Assembly (NCBI GenBank): GCA_966250385.1
Contig: CBINHC010000033.1
Span: forward strand, 1 to 12,106
Reading direction: 5' to 3'
Origin: DASWTL01 sp966250385
Lineage (GTDB): Bacteria; Bacteroidota; Bacteroidia; Sphingobacteriales; Sphingobacteriaceae
DNA: 12,106 bases
Positions 1-7,928 of the stretch are shown in pieces; position 1 is the first letter of the stretch; each line of letters starts with the position of its first letter. The translations under genes were made by a program, and so were the position numbers. Under the pieces are notes generated by a model. The model saw only the letters and a program-made list of their open reading frames with translations, did no database searches and was not told the origin of the DNA.

Positions 1-1639
1 CGTTAGAATTCGTTAATGGCAGGACTGTAGTGGTGTGATTCGTATTGTCAATCCCAAGGTTTGCCGGAGACCCGCCGCCTCCCGCAGCACCATTAGACGC
101 CGCCGTAATCCGCCCCTGCGCATCAACAGTAATATTAACATTGGTATAGTTTCCGGCAGCAACGCCGGTATTAGCCAATGCTATGGTTGGGTCGCCCGCT
201 ACGCCATTGCCATTGGTAATAGTTATTCCGGTACCACCCGTTAAAGTTCGTGTTGCGGCTGTTCCACTTCCGGTACGCACCAGAATTCCTGAAGAGTTGG
301 TTGGTAGATTTGCGAGCGCGTCCAGGTCGGCATCGGCCCGTTGTTTCGAGGGATCGACAATAGTAATATCCGTTGAACCGTCAAATAACTCCCCGTTGAT
401 CCGCGCTCCCGGTGTCAGCGTTCCCGCTGAACGGACGATTTTATCCCGGTCCGCTGTATTATCGACTAAATCAAGCCCCAGATCGGCTTTGGATATCCCA
501 AGCATCGCTTTAAGGTCAGCAAAAGTCATCGGCGTAGGCGAACCATCGGCGCCACTGTTATTAGCCAGAAATGTTGCATGCGGAATAGCTGTTATTTTAG
601 AGAGGCCGACTCCGCCGTCCGCTATAGTCAGCGGACTACCCGGTAAACCGGTCCCGCTCATACTGCCGTCCGTGGCCACCACTCCCCCACCGCCTTTCGG
701 CAGCAACCCAATCAGATCTACATGACTGTTGCGTGGACCGGAGAGAGATAGAACCGTTCCTGCCAAGCTTAAACTCTGATACAAATCGGCGAGGCTAACG
801 GCATTCCCGCCCTTGATCGACAGGTTCATCGCATTATCCAGGCTCAGAATCGCTCCGCCACTCGAAGTGCCACCGCCTTCGGCCAGCTTATCATCCACAT
901 ACTTCTTTGTTGCAGCATCCTGATTTTTAACAGGATCGGCCAGATTGGTGATCCTAACGTCACCCATCTTAAGATTTTTGGTAGGGGGAGCAAAACCACT
1001 AAGCGAGATTGCAGTCTTATCCAGATCGTTATCCTTTATGCTTCCATCAGCTATTTTATTGGAAGTAACCGCATTATCCGCGATGTCAATGGTAAGCGAG
1101 TTAAGTACAGCAGCCGTACCGTTCTGTATCGTTAGCGTACCGTTGGAGGAAATATCCTGCGGGGTCACACCAAGAAGAATACCTTTGGATGGCCATACAC
1201 CGCCCCTTTTAGGTCCGAAAAGCCGGCTCGTTGAAATATTTATATAAAAATCACCATCTTTCCCATCGCCGTTCCACGGATCGGAAGTCCCGTTCAGGAT
1301 CGTATTCCCCCCACCAGGTCCGCCCTGGCCTCCGCCGGAATCTGTACTGGTAATCAGTCGCTCCCAGGCCCCGTTTTTATAAAAGTAAAACCCGGGCGTA
1401 TTATCGGTCTGGTAAACCAGCAAACCTTCTGCAGGGCTACTGATCCCGTTGCGCTGTGACGCCGACATTCTCGGAATAAGTACGCCTTTTGAATCCGCCC
1501 GAACCTCGAGCTGAGCACTCGAATGCGGGGAATTGGTACCGATACCTACCTGTGCTTTGACAGCACCCATCGAAAGCATCCAGAAAAGCAAAACGAAGAA
1601 AATACACCTAACGCTTTGCACCTTACTCAATAGATACAT
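1..1639 (-). CDS. Secreted tail-fibre-like surface protein (5' part only)
   Basis: A frame without stops runs from an ATG at 1639 off the left edge (about 546 codons; the C-terminus is missing). Residues 1-29 form a signal peptide ending AVKA before QVGIGTNSP. Residues 31 to about 95 carry the Bacteroidota surface-protein module: VGIGTNSP, LEVRADSKGVLIPRM, QRNGISSPAEG, GFYFYKNGAWERL. A Gly-rich linker (GGGQGGPGGG) follows. The rest resembles phage tail fibres: ITNLADPVKNQDAATKKYVD, ATFLANNSGADGSP, LGLDLVDNTADRDKIV, GGTGITITNGNGVAGDPTI and ITVDAQGRITAASNG. It is probably exported and surface-exposed as an extended fibre, perhaps for attachment; that role is inferred. The -10 to -1 leader is AT-rich with no clear ribosome-binding site. 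No phage structural gene lies nearby, so a host protein that uses fibre repeats is likelier than a prophage tail gene. Confidence 0.85.
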   Translation of the reverse strand, partial: MYLLSKVQSVRCIFFVLLFWMLSMGAVKAQVGIGTNSPHSSAQLEVRADSKGVLIPRMSASQRNGISSPAEGLLVYQTDNTPGFYFYKNGAWERLITSTDSGGGQGGPGGGNTILNGTSDPWNGDGKDGDFYINISTSRLFGPKRGGVWPSKGILLGVTPQDISSNGTLTIQNGTAAVLNSLTIDIADNAVTSNKIADGSIKDNDLDKTAISLSGFAPPTKNLKMGDVRITNLADPVKNQDAATKKYVDDKLAEGGGTSSGGAILSLDNAMNLSIKGGNAVSLADLYQSLSLAGTVLSLSGPRNSHVDLIGLLPKGGGGVVATDGSMSGTGLPGSPLTIADGGVGLSKITAIPHATFLANNSGADGSPTPMTFADLKAMLGISKADLGLDLVDNTADRDKIVRSAGTLTPGARINGELFDGSTDITIVDPSKQRADADLDALANLPTNSSGILVRTGSGTAATRTLTGGTGITITNGNGVAGDPTIALANTGVAAGNYTNVNITVDAQGRITAASNGAAGGGGSPANLGIDNTNHTTTVLPLTNSN

Positions 1640-2157
1640 AGTAATAATTAATACACAAACAATAAAGATCCTAAGCTCATCTCTGTTAAGGGATTATCTA
1701 CACCTTCGGCAGCACAAGACTGCATCAGTTAAGGCGTTTAATCAGCCGGCCAGAATACCAGCTAAGGAGTTCTTCGCTGTATGGTTTTCATCACATCCGA
1801 CTACTCACCATCAGCCACAAAATTATTGTGCAAAAAAATACCCTTGCTTACACTATTGCCGATAAAACTTATATAATTTCCCTGCGAGCCTGGATCGAAT
1901 CAAAGGCCGACCCCGGCGATTTACAATAGAAGTTGGAGCCCGTTTTCGAGGGAATCGAAGATTAACCAGAAAGAGACTAAATTGAAGGATTCACTTCAAG
2001 TGATTAATCAAAAAAGAGAAAGCTAAATAATTATTTTCTGAAAGTACCTGTCACTTACAGTACGACAAAAATGAGAAATCAGGTAAAGCTGCCACTTGCA
2101 CAATGGCCGGAGTTTTCAATATTATTAGCTAATGGAGCCCCATTCGCCGTAACGGTT
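1640..2157. other. Intergenic region without a supported gene
   Basis: This stretch separates the surface-protein gene from the terminator of the next minus-strand gene. I see no reading frame with protein-like composition; the plus-strand frame reaching 1865 starts antisense to the surface-protein gene and is low complexity. It holds one copy of TTTTCATCACAT (1785-1796), which recurs upstream of the receptor gene at 3094, and a 13-bp palindrome TCACTTCAAGTGA (1991-2003). The promoter of the surface-protein gene should lie just above 1640 on the minus strand, but no clean -7 element is visible. Confidence 0.5.
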
Positions 2158-2162
2158 TTTTT

Positions 2163-2200
2163 AAAAAAACCCGGAGGTCTTGAAAGTGCCCCCGGGTTTT
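2163..2200 (-). terminator. Rho-independent terminator of the small beta-barrel gene
   Basis: Read on the minus strand, AAAACCCGG (2200-2192) pairs with CCGGGTTTT (2174-2166) and the T run continues to 2163. It begins about 43 bp downstream of the stop codon at 2243. The T/A run is part of a perfect 18-bp palindrome (2154-2171), so a T-rich run is present on both strands. Confidence 0.85.
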
Positions 2201-2242
2201 AACGTTATTAATTTTTCTATTACGCTCTGAATCTTATGATGA

Positions 2243-2791
2243 TTATAAGCTAAACCCGTAGGCCACCCGTAAAGCGAGAACGTTCTGAGCCTTACCGGCA
2301 TCGTAGAATTTACTGGTGCTTTCAAAACGAACTCCGGTGTCGAGATGGTTCTTACCAACATTAAATACATATCCTGCATGCGGAGCATAAATGAAGGCGG
2401 CCGATTTATCACCGTTTGCAGCTTCTTTATTTACTAAGAATGCGGCACCTGCGTCTGCACCAAGGTAAAATTTATCTGCCGGATACACTCTTAAACCCGC
2501 TTTAACAGGAACTACATTCAGATCTTCTACTGCGGACTTTCCTGTATAATGTACATAACCGGCATTTCCCGTTAAGAACAACTTATCGGCCGAAACCGGA
2601 ACTTCGACCTGCACGGCACCGCCAAGCGTATAATCATGAGAATCGCTCAGTTTACCCACCGGAAGACCAGCTTCTATACCACCGCTAAGGCGGGTTTTCA
2701 CTGCCGGCTTTTCCTCTTTCTTGTCCTGGGCCATAGCAGAGAAACTTGCCGCAGCCAATAATAATAACGCCCCTGTTCTTAAAACTTTCAT
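2243..2791 (-). CDS. Small outer-membrane beta-barrel protein
   Basis: This encodes 182 residues. Residues 1-21 are a clear signal peptide (KVLRTGALLLLAAASFSAMA, cleaved before QDKKEEK), followed by a short charged linker. The rest alternates hydrophobic and polar residues as transmembrane beta strands do: RLSGGIEAGLPVG, YTLGGAVQVEVPV, KLFLTGNAGYVHY, VVPVKAGLRVYP, FYLGADAGAAFLV, HLDTGVRFES, and a final VLALRVAYGFSL, an aromatic-containing last strand as in outer-membrane barrels. The size fits an 8-stranded barrel of the OmpW/OmpX-like or 'porin family/outer membrane beta-barrel' type. The substrate is unknown and the role may be structural. The start is preceded by AAAGAAAG, a plausible ribosome contact. 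It is transcribed alone, divergent from the receptor gene and closed by its own terminator. Confidence 0.85.
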   Translation of the reverse strand: MKVLRTGALLLLAAASFSAMAQDKKEEKPAVKTRLSGGIEAGLPVGKLSDSHDYTLGGAVQVEVPVSADKLFLTGNAGYVHYTGKSAVEDLNVVPVKAGLRVYPADKFYLGADAGAAFLVNKEAANGDKSAAFIYAPHAGYVFNVGKNHLDTGVRFESTSKFYDAGKAQNVLALRVAYGFSL

Positions 2792-3000
2792 CTTTCTTTT
2801 TAAATAAAATAATAGAATTAATTTACTAATTAAAAGACGTCCGGATAGTATCTCATCGATGTTAATTCCGGCCCTTTTAACGGTGACAAAACTCAGGATT
2901 CAGAAGTTTTAAAAACTTATACAATTGCATAAATTATTTACAATATTTCCTTGAGCAAATATCCTCTATTTAGAGAACTAAAATATTTATAGTGCAAATC

Positions 3001-3046
3001 TGAAAATAATTTTCATCACATTTTTAAGGCATTTCATCACATTTTT
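3001..3046. promoter_or_regulatory. Phased direct repeat upstream of the receptor gene
   Basis: TTTCATCACATTTTT occurs at 3011-3025 and again at 3032-3046, 21 bp apart (two helical turns, same DNA face), about 50-70 bp before the receptor start at 3094. The first copy overlaps a palindrome TGAAAAT-A-ATTTTCA (3001-3015). The region is AT-rich and lies between divergent genes. This is the layout of a tandem operator for a regulator bound as two protomers. Which gene it serves, and the regulator, are inferred. A further TTTTCATCACAT lies at 1785-1796. Confidence 0.5.
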
Positions 3047-3093
3047 TTATTATACCATTTATCAGTGCATTTATTAGATCAAAAATATTAGAC

Positions 3094-5514
3094 ATGAAAA
3101 AAATATTATTGATCTTAATGCAGATATTACCATCAGCACTCCTTGCCCAGCAGGCACATCTGAACGGGAAGATTTCCGGCCAAATCTATTCAGAGTTAAA
3201 AGTACCCGTCGAATATGGCACAGCCAGGCTGCTCCTTGCTAAAGATTTCTCATTTGTGCAGGGTACCACGACTGATAAACACGGCAGCTTTGAATTCTCA
3301 TCTCTTGAATACAACGCCTACCTGCTCGAAATCAGCGCAATAGGTTACCAGCGATTTCTGTCGGGCCCGATCAGCATCTCGCCGACAGAGCCTGTGGCCG
3401 TCTTAAAAGAACTGATGCTTAAAAGAAAGAATACGATACTTGGTGAAGTGACCATTACGGGGACAGTCCCTGTAATTGAGACAGAACTTGGAAAAATAAT
3501 CCTGAATGTCGATAAAAGTACCCTTGCAGCCGGTGCATCGGTCATTGATCTGCTTGCATTCGCACCGGGGGTCATTGTTGATAAAGACGACCGCCTGTCC
3601 CTGAAAGGCAAGCAAGGGGTGGATGTATTAATTGATAACAGACCTCCCCATCTGTCCCCTGAAGATCTGGCAGTAATGCTCAGAAACATGGATACCGGAA
3701 ATATCGCGAAGATTGAGATTATGAGTACGCCATCGGCGCGTTACGATTCCAGAGGAAGCGCCGGGATCATCAATATAAAAACAAAAAAAAATAAACTCCC
3801 CGGGTTTAACGGGACTTTCAACGGGACTTTAGGCTATGCCAGCGCCGCCCAACTCATGAGTAGTCCGACGATAAGCTATAAACATAATAAGTTCAATATC
3901 CTCGCCTCCTATAACTATTCTCACAGCAACCGGATTAATGAGACAAGCATCCGCCGGGCAGTAACTGGCAGCGGAGCGTCCGTCTTATTTGATGAAGCTG
4001 GTGATATGGAGCAAACGTTCAATAACCACGCACTTAAGGGTGCGATGGAATACTCGTTCAATCGCAGAAATACACTAAGCGTAATAGCTTCCGGCTTCTC
4101 AAATCAGGGTGCCGGATCCGGATCAAACATTACATCGATGATGAACCCGGCTTTACATGTTGATTCGTTTTTGATCGCCAGCAATATAGCCGACAAAAGG
4201 TTCACCAACCAGTCCTACAACCTAAACTACAGGACGTTACTTGATACTTCCGGCATGGAACTTGCCTTTGATATCGATTATTCAGGATTTGAAAAGACAA
4301 CCACCGACCAACTCAGAAATAGCTACTATTTTGGTTCAGGGCAAATTCTTAAGCCAGAGCGCATCTATCGTGGACTCGCACCGTCTCTGATCAATATTAA
4401 AGCTGCCAAAATTGATTTTATACTACCTACAAGGAACGGCAGGTTAGAAACCGGCTTAAAATCAAGCCTCGTTTCAACAGACAATGACTATCGCTTTGAG
4501 CAGCTATTGAATAACAGCTGGATTTCCGACGTTGAAAAAACGAACTATTTCAAATTTGATGAAGCAATCAACAGCGGGTATCTGAGTTTCTCCCATGATA
4601 TAAGAAAGTTAAGCCTGCAGGCCGGAATCAGGGCCGAACATACACATTCGACAGGAAACTCAATAACCACTGGCCTGGTCGTTGACTCATCCTATTTCAA
4701 GGTCTTCCCCACCATCTTCCTGTCATACAAACTCCCGGGAAAAAGCAGCATGAGTGCATCTTTAAGTCAGCGGCTTGACCGCCCGGGCTATGAGGATCTG
4801 AACCCCTTTCTTTTTCTTCAGGATGAATATACCTATAATGAAGGTAACCCGTATTTACGCCCACAATACAGCAACAACGTGGAAATCGCTTACAACAGCG
4901 GAAATAATTTAAACCTCTCGGCGGGGTACAGCAGGACTCAGGATATTATGATCACGGTGACCGAGCAAAATGATGAAACGAAAGTTACCCGCGCCATCAG
5001 GCGAAACCTGGAAAAAGAAACCAGCTATTATCTCGGAGCCACCACAACCCTTCCTGTGTCACAGCAATGGGCAGCGTCTGCCAACATCAGCCTTTTCCAC
5101 CTTGGATACCGCGATCCTGACCTGAACGCGGGCAGGATGGCATTATACCTGAACGTCAATAATCAGGTAAAGCTTAAATACGGACTGCGGCTCGAACTCC
5201 AGGGGCGCTATCAATCGCCCATGTCATACGGGATCTTTACGATAAGCGATCAGTATCAGGTGGACGGAGGGCTGCAAAAGCAAATACTTAAAAATCGGGG
5301 TAGCCTTAAGTTTAGTGTTACCGACATATTGAACTCAAAAAGGTCTCTACTGAACACTTCATTCAAGAATATGAACCTGAAAGTAGATGAAAGATCCAAT
5401 TCCAGATCTGGCCGGCTTAGTTTCTCTTACCGCTTCGGAAAGGCTGCCGGCAAGGCCGGAGGAAACCGAAAAACCGTCAGCGACGATGAAGCAAAACGGG
5501 TTAAGGGCCTTTGA
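3094..5514 (+). CDS. TonB-receptor-like outer-membrane protein (paralogue 1)
   Basis: This encodes 806 residues. The signal peptide spans residues 1-18 (ending ALLA before QQ). Residues about 25-115 form a carboxypeptidase-regulatory-like beta domain (GKISGQIYSEL, GTTTDKHGSFEFSSL, LLEISAIGYQ). Residues about 120-232 form the plug (SVIDLLAFAPGVIVDKD, LSLKGKQGVDVLIDNRPPHL, ending GIINIKTKK). The rest is a large barrel of the OMP_b-brl_3 type, with RPGYEDLNPF near residue 563 and a terminal LSFSYRFG strand near 776-783, then a charged tail of about 25 residues. It sits in the outer membrane and probably takes up or binds a large ligand. I see no obvious TonB box after the signal peptide, so energised transport is not proven. 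The ligand is unknown. No strong terminator follows, so readthrough into the gene at 5647 is possible. Confidence 0.92.
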   Translation: MKKILLILMQILPSALLAQQAHLNGKISGQIYSELKVPVEYGTARLLLAKDFSFVQGTTTDKHGSFEFSSLEYNAYLLEISAIGYQRFLSGPISISPTEPVAVLKELMLKRKNTILGEVTITGTVPVIETELGKIILNVDKSTLAAGASVIDLLAFAPGVIVDKDDRLSLKGKQGVDVLIDNRPPHLSPEDLAVMLRNMDTGNIAKIEIMSTPSARYDSRGSAGIINIKTKKNKLPGFNGTFNGTLGYASAAQLMSSPTISYKHNKFNILASYNYSHSNRINETSIRRAVTGSGASVLFDEAGDMEQTFNNHALKGAMEYSFNRRNTLSVIASGFSNQGAGSGSNITSMMNPALHVDSFLIASNIADKRFTNQSYNLNYRTLLDTSGMELAFDIDYSGFEKTTTDQLRNSYYFGSGQILKPERIYRGLAPSLINIKAAKIDFILPTRNGRLETGLKSSLVSTDNDYRFEQLLNNSWISDVEKTNYFKFDEAINSGYLSFSHDIRKLSLQAGIRAEHTHSTGNSITTGLVVDSSYFKVFPTIFLSYKLPGKSSMSASLSQRLDRPGYEDLNPFLFLQDEYTYNEGNPYLRPQYSNNVEIAYNSGNNLNLSAGYSRTQDIMITVTEQNDETKVTRAIRRNLEKETSYYLGATTTLPVSQQWAASANISLFHLGYRDPDLNAGRMALYLNVNNQVKLKYGLRLELQGRYQSPMSYGIFTISDQYQVDGGLQKQILKNRGSLKFSVTDILNSKRSLLNTSFKNMNLKVDERSNSRSGRLSFSYRFGKAAGKAGGNRKTVSDDEAKRVKGL

Positions 5515-5625
5515 GGCATCCCGGAATGCTATTGGAAACGCATACCACTCAAAATCAAAATACTACATAAGGAAATTATATAATATTTGGCTGGTATTTT
5601 ATAAATCTGCCAGGATCAGCGACCT

Positions 5626-5633
5626 TATTTTTG
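5626..5633 (+). promoter_or_regulatory. Possible -7 element TATTTTTG before the DJ-1/PfpI gene
   Basis: TATTTTTG fits the Bacteroidota -7 consensus TAnnTTTG. It ends 13 bp before the ATG at 5647, which would leave a very short leader. No TTG is seen at the expected -33 spacing, and the area is AT-rich enough for a chance match. Confidence 0.3.
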
Positions 5634-5646
5634 TATAAAAAAAGAC

Positions 5647-6354
5647 ATGGAAATTATAATCTTGCTGTACGATGGATTTACCGCTTTAGATTTCGTGGGT
5701 CCATTTGAATCACTTTCCCGCTTTCCAGGCGCAAACGTAAAATTCGTTTCAAAAGAAAAAGGGCTGATCGAAGGCGAGCACAAGCACCTGAAGATCCTGA
5801 CCGAATATTCAATCAGAGATATCGACAGGGCTGACATCCTGGTTGTACCAGGAGCCACCCTCGGGTTCCTGAAGGCTGCTCAGGACCCGGAAACCCTCTC
5901 CTGGATCAGAAGGATCCATGAAACCACGAAGTGGACCACCTCAGTATGTTCCGGATCGGTGATTTTGGCGGCATCGGGGATCTTGAATGGTCTGAAAGTA
6001 ACTTCGCACTGGGCAGTGTATGACCAGATCCAAAAGCTTGGCGGCATCCCGGTTGCCGAACGTATTGTAAGAAACGGCAAAATTATTACGTCCGCAGGTG
6101 TATCTGCCGGAATCGACATGGGGCTTCATCTGGCAAAGCTGGAGCACGGGGAAGAGTTTGCAAAAATGTTGCAACTCGTGATTGAATATGACCCTAAGCC
6201 TGATTTCGATTCAGGGTCGGTTGCCAAGTCGTCTCCATCGATTATCGAAAAAGCCAAAAATTTCTTGCGCTCCGATATTAAGAAGCTTTCCGGAGGGACG
6301 TTCCTATCCGTGTTCCTGGTGGCCATGAAATTAAAATTTATCCACTGGCTATAA
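5647..6354 (+). CDS. DJ-1/PfpI family protein, isonitrile-hydratase-like
   Basis: This encodes 235 residues with no signal peptide, so it is cytoplasmic. It opens with EIIILLYDGFTALDFVGPFE, the first strand and conserved acidic turn (Asp15, Glu21) of the isonitrile hydratase/PfpI branch. ADILVVPGA (62-70) and TTSVCSGSVILAASGIL (97-113) follow. Cys101 lies at the nucleophile elbow and HW at 121-122 as in the family. GVSAGIDMGLHL and VIEYDPKPDFDSGS complete the glutaminase-like fold. Family members hydrate isonitriles or act on glyoxals, and some have no known substrate. The residue after the Cys is Ser, where isonitrile hydratase is recalled to carry Thr, so I call the family and not the reaction. 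It follows the receptor by 132 bp on the same strand and converges with the ABM-fold gene. Confidence 0.88.
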   Translation: MEIIILLYDGFTALDFVGPFESLSRFPGANVKFVSKEKGLIEGEHKHLKILTEYSIRDIDRADILVVPGATLGFLKAAQDPETLSWIRRIHETTKWTTSVCSGSVILAASGILNGLKVTSHWAVYDQIQKLGGIPVAERIVRNGKIITSAGVSAGIDMGLHLAKLEHGEEFAKMLQLVIEYDPKPDFDSGSVAKSSPSIIEKAKNFLRSDIKKLSGGTFLSVFLVAMKLKFIHWL

Positions 6355-6410
6355 CGATGATCCTACGTACGAAAGACCTCAATTCTGTCTTTCGATATCC
6401 GAGAATATCA

Positions 6411-6441
6411 GATAAGCGACCAGACCACCTGGTCGCTTATC
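6411..6441. terminator. Shared convergent hairpin terminator
   Basis: GATAAGCGACCAG (6411-6423) pairs perfectly over 13 bp with CTGGTCGCTTATC (6429-6441) across a 5-nt loop. It lies about 56 bp after the DJ-1/PfpI stop and about 54 bp after the ABM-fold gene stop on the other strand, so it can serve both. The T run is weak on either side (ATTTGTT on the plus strand). A smaller hairpin, GAAAGAC/GTCTTTC, precedes it at 6371-6393. Confidence 0.7.
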
Positions 6442-6495
6442 ATTTGTTGAACTACCGCTAATCCGGTGCTTCATCAGGTGTATTGCAGAGACATA

Positions 6496-6840
6496 TTATC
6501 CGAGGGCAGCAACACTATCCGACGGGGCTTCTGCCCTATCATTCATCCCGTAATCCCTGATCACCTGCCCTATTCTCAGGCGGTAATCCTCAAATATCTG
6601 ACTCCTGCCTTTATCCTGTGCCTGCCGGTGCAGCTCCAGGTTCCGCCACGCCGTAATCGCGGTTTCGTCTTTCCAAAACGACAAGGACAAAATCTTACCC
6701 GGGACGGTGAGGCTTTGAAATCGTTCGACAGAAATAAATCCATCTATTCTCATCAATTCGGTCCTTAGGCTGGCTGCCACATCCAGATACATCTCCGTAC
6801 ACCCCGGAGCCGGTATCACTTCAAAAATAACTGCGATCAT
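6496..6840 (-). CDS. Antibiotic biosynthesis monooxygenase (ABM) fold protein
   Basis: This encodes 114 residues, a usual length for a single ABM domain, with no signal peptide. Recognisable family segments are IAVIFEVIPAPG (2-13), GFISVERFQSL (34-44), PGKILSLSFWKDETAITAWR (47-66), the helix LELHRQAQDKGR, and DYRLRIGQVIRDYG. ABM dimers include cofactor-free monooxygenases for quinol-like substrates, haem-degrading enzymes and proteins of unknown role, so the reaction is open. Its ATG overlaps the stop of the upstream hydrolase by 4 bp (ATGA, 6837-6840), so the two are one operon and probably translationally coupled. The last 15 residues are poorly conserved-looking and hydrophilic. Confidence 0.85.
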   Translation of the reverse strand: MIAVIFEVIPAPGCTEMYLDVAASLRTELMRIDGFISVERFQSLTVPGKILSLSFWKDETAITAWRNLELHRQAQDKGRSQIFEDYRLRIGQVIRDYGMNDRAEAPSDSVAALG

Positions 6841-7877
6841 CGTACCGGGCTACCTCCATTCCGTTCCTTCAGAAATTGGTAAACCTCATCATATAGTCTA
6901 GGCCGCTGTTTCTCCAAATGTATGACATGGGTGCCGCGATCAATCACTACATATTTCTTTTCTGCCACCGTCAATTCCCGGTATAGCTTTTTTGCGTCAT
7001 CATCATTGGGATAGCTGTCCCAGTGCCCCCTGATCACCAGTGTCGGCGCCATTATATCAGCTGCATTATAATAAGAATGACCGTTCAGCAGATTTTGAAC
7101 GTCAGACTGATATCCCGCCGGGAACCGTACAGTTCCAGCATCTCGATGTGCCGAAATGCTGTCTGAAGCCAGCCAATCCGCCCCCCACCTGTAGCGCATT
7201 TCCGGCTCCAGCTGACATTCTTCCCCGGATGGCGTTAAAGACCGCATCATGTCCACGCGCCGATCCGGTGCTAACTCCACATATCGCTGTTCTTTAACGG
7301 CATTTTCATGTCCTTGCCGTCCGGTGATCGACGCATACAACACCAGCCTGGCGATCTTCGCGGGATAGCGTGAGGCATACAGGGCAGCCACCGATCCACC
7401 CCAGGAATGACCTATCAGGTAAACCTTCGATTTTCCGGTGGTCCTCAAGATAAAATCCACCGCCCGGTCAACATCCAGATATACCTCTTCAGCTTTGCCC
7501 AGCCCATCCCCCTTGGGATTCCCCATGATCATTTCAGGATACCTGTCTGAATGGCCGTAGCCCAGGAAATCCAGCGCATAGACGTCAAATCCTCTTTTCG
7601 AAAGGTGGTCCATCCATGAGGTGCCGCTCATCCTGAAACCAAAAGACAGGGCTGAAGGAAACGAAGATCCGTGCAGGAACAGTATGGGAAAATCGTTGTC
7701 GGGTCCATTAGCCTTTTGGTGCAAAAGCGCTAAATTTAATCCGGGAACCCGACTGCTGATTTTTAATATTTGTTCAGAAACCGCATTGGTGGAATCTGAA
7801 GGGTGATCATTTGCCGATGCTGGCATCCAGCATGTGAGCATCGAAAGAAAAGTCAGTGCAATTCTATATTTTTTCAT
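6837..7877 (-). CDS. Exported alpha/beta-fold hydrolase
   Basis: This encodes 346 residues. Residues 1-22 are a signal peptide (hydrophobic stretch, cleavage near PASA before ND), so it acts in the periplasm or beyond. The alpha/beta hydrolase core shows PILFLHGSS (64-72, oxyanion-hole HG), DVYALDFLGYGHSD (98-111), the nucleophile elbow IGHSWGG with Ser158, LVIRGHWDSYPNDDD with likely acid Asp287, and DRGTHVIHLEK with likely catalytic His317. Between core strands there is a cap of roughly 90 residues. The family includes esterases, lactonases, haloperoxidases and C-C hydrolases; the substrate cannot be assigned. It is the first gene of an operon with the ABM-fold gene and is divergent, across 51 bp, from an ArsR-type regulator, which probably controls it. 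Confidence 0.9.
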   Translation of the reverse strand: MKKYRIALTFLSMLTCWMPASANDHPSDSTNAVSEQILKISSRVPGLNLALLHQKANGPDNDFPILFLHGSSFPSALSFGFRMSGTSWMDHLSKRGFDVYALDFLGYGHSDRYPEMIMGNPKGDGLGKAEEVYLDVDRAVDFILRTTGKSKVYLIGHSWGGSVAALYASRYPAKIARLVLYASITGRQGHENAVKEQRYVELAPDRRVDMMRSLTPSGEECQLEPEMRYRWGADWLASDSISAHRDAGTVRFPAGYQSDVQNLLNGHSYYNAADIMAPTLVIRGHWDSYPNDDDAKKLYRELTVAEKKYVVIDRGTHVIHLEKQRPRLYDEVYQFLKERNGGSPVR

Positions 7878-7928
7878 ACCGCAAAATTCACGTTTGTACG
7901 TTATCCATACTTAAACGATGACTTAACT
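7878..7928. promoter_or_regulatory. Divergent promoter/operator between hydrolase operon and regulator
   Basis: Only 51 bp separate the two ATGs, so promoters must face each other or overlap here. A loose dyad CGTTT-N17-AAACG (first arm CGTTTG, last arm TAAACG) is centred in it. CACGTTTG is a one-mismatch version of the -7 element TAnnTTTG on the plus strand. A site here would let the regulator control both directions. The assignment rests mainly on layout. Confidence 0.45.

Noticed and set aside
183..725. Plus-strand frame of 180 codons
   Set aside because: It lies wholly antisense to the surface-protein gene, whose minus frame gives recognisable fibre motifs; the plus translation is a low-complexity shadow.
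1533..1865. Plus-strand frame of 110 codons
   Set aside because: It starts antisense to the well-supported surface-protein gene and continues into non-coding DNA; the peptide has no domain-like features.
7803..7928. Upstream ATG for the ArsR-type regulator
   Set aside because: It overlaps the hydrolase gene on the other strand, and the added residues are Cys/His-rich and unlike the family N-terminus.
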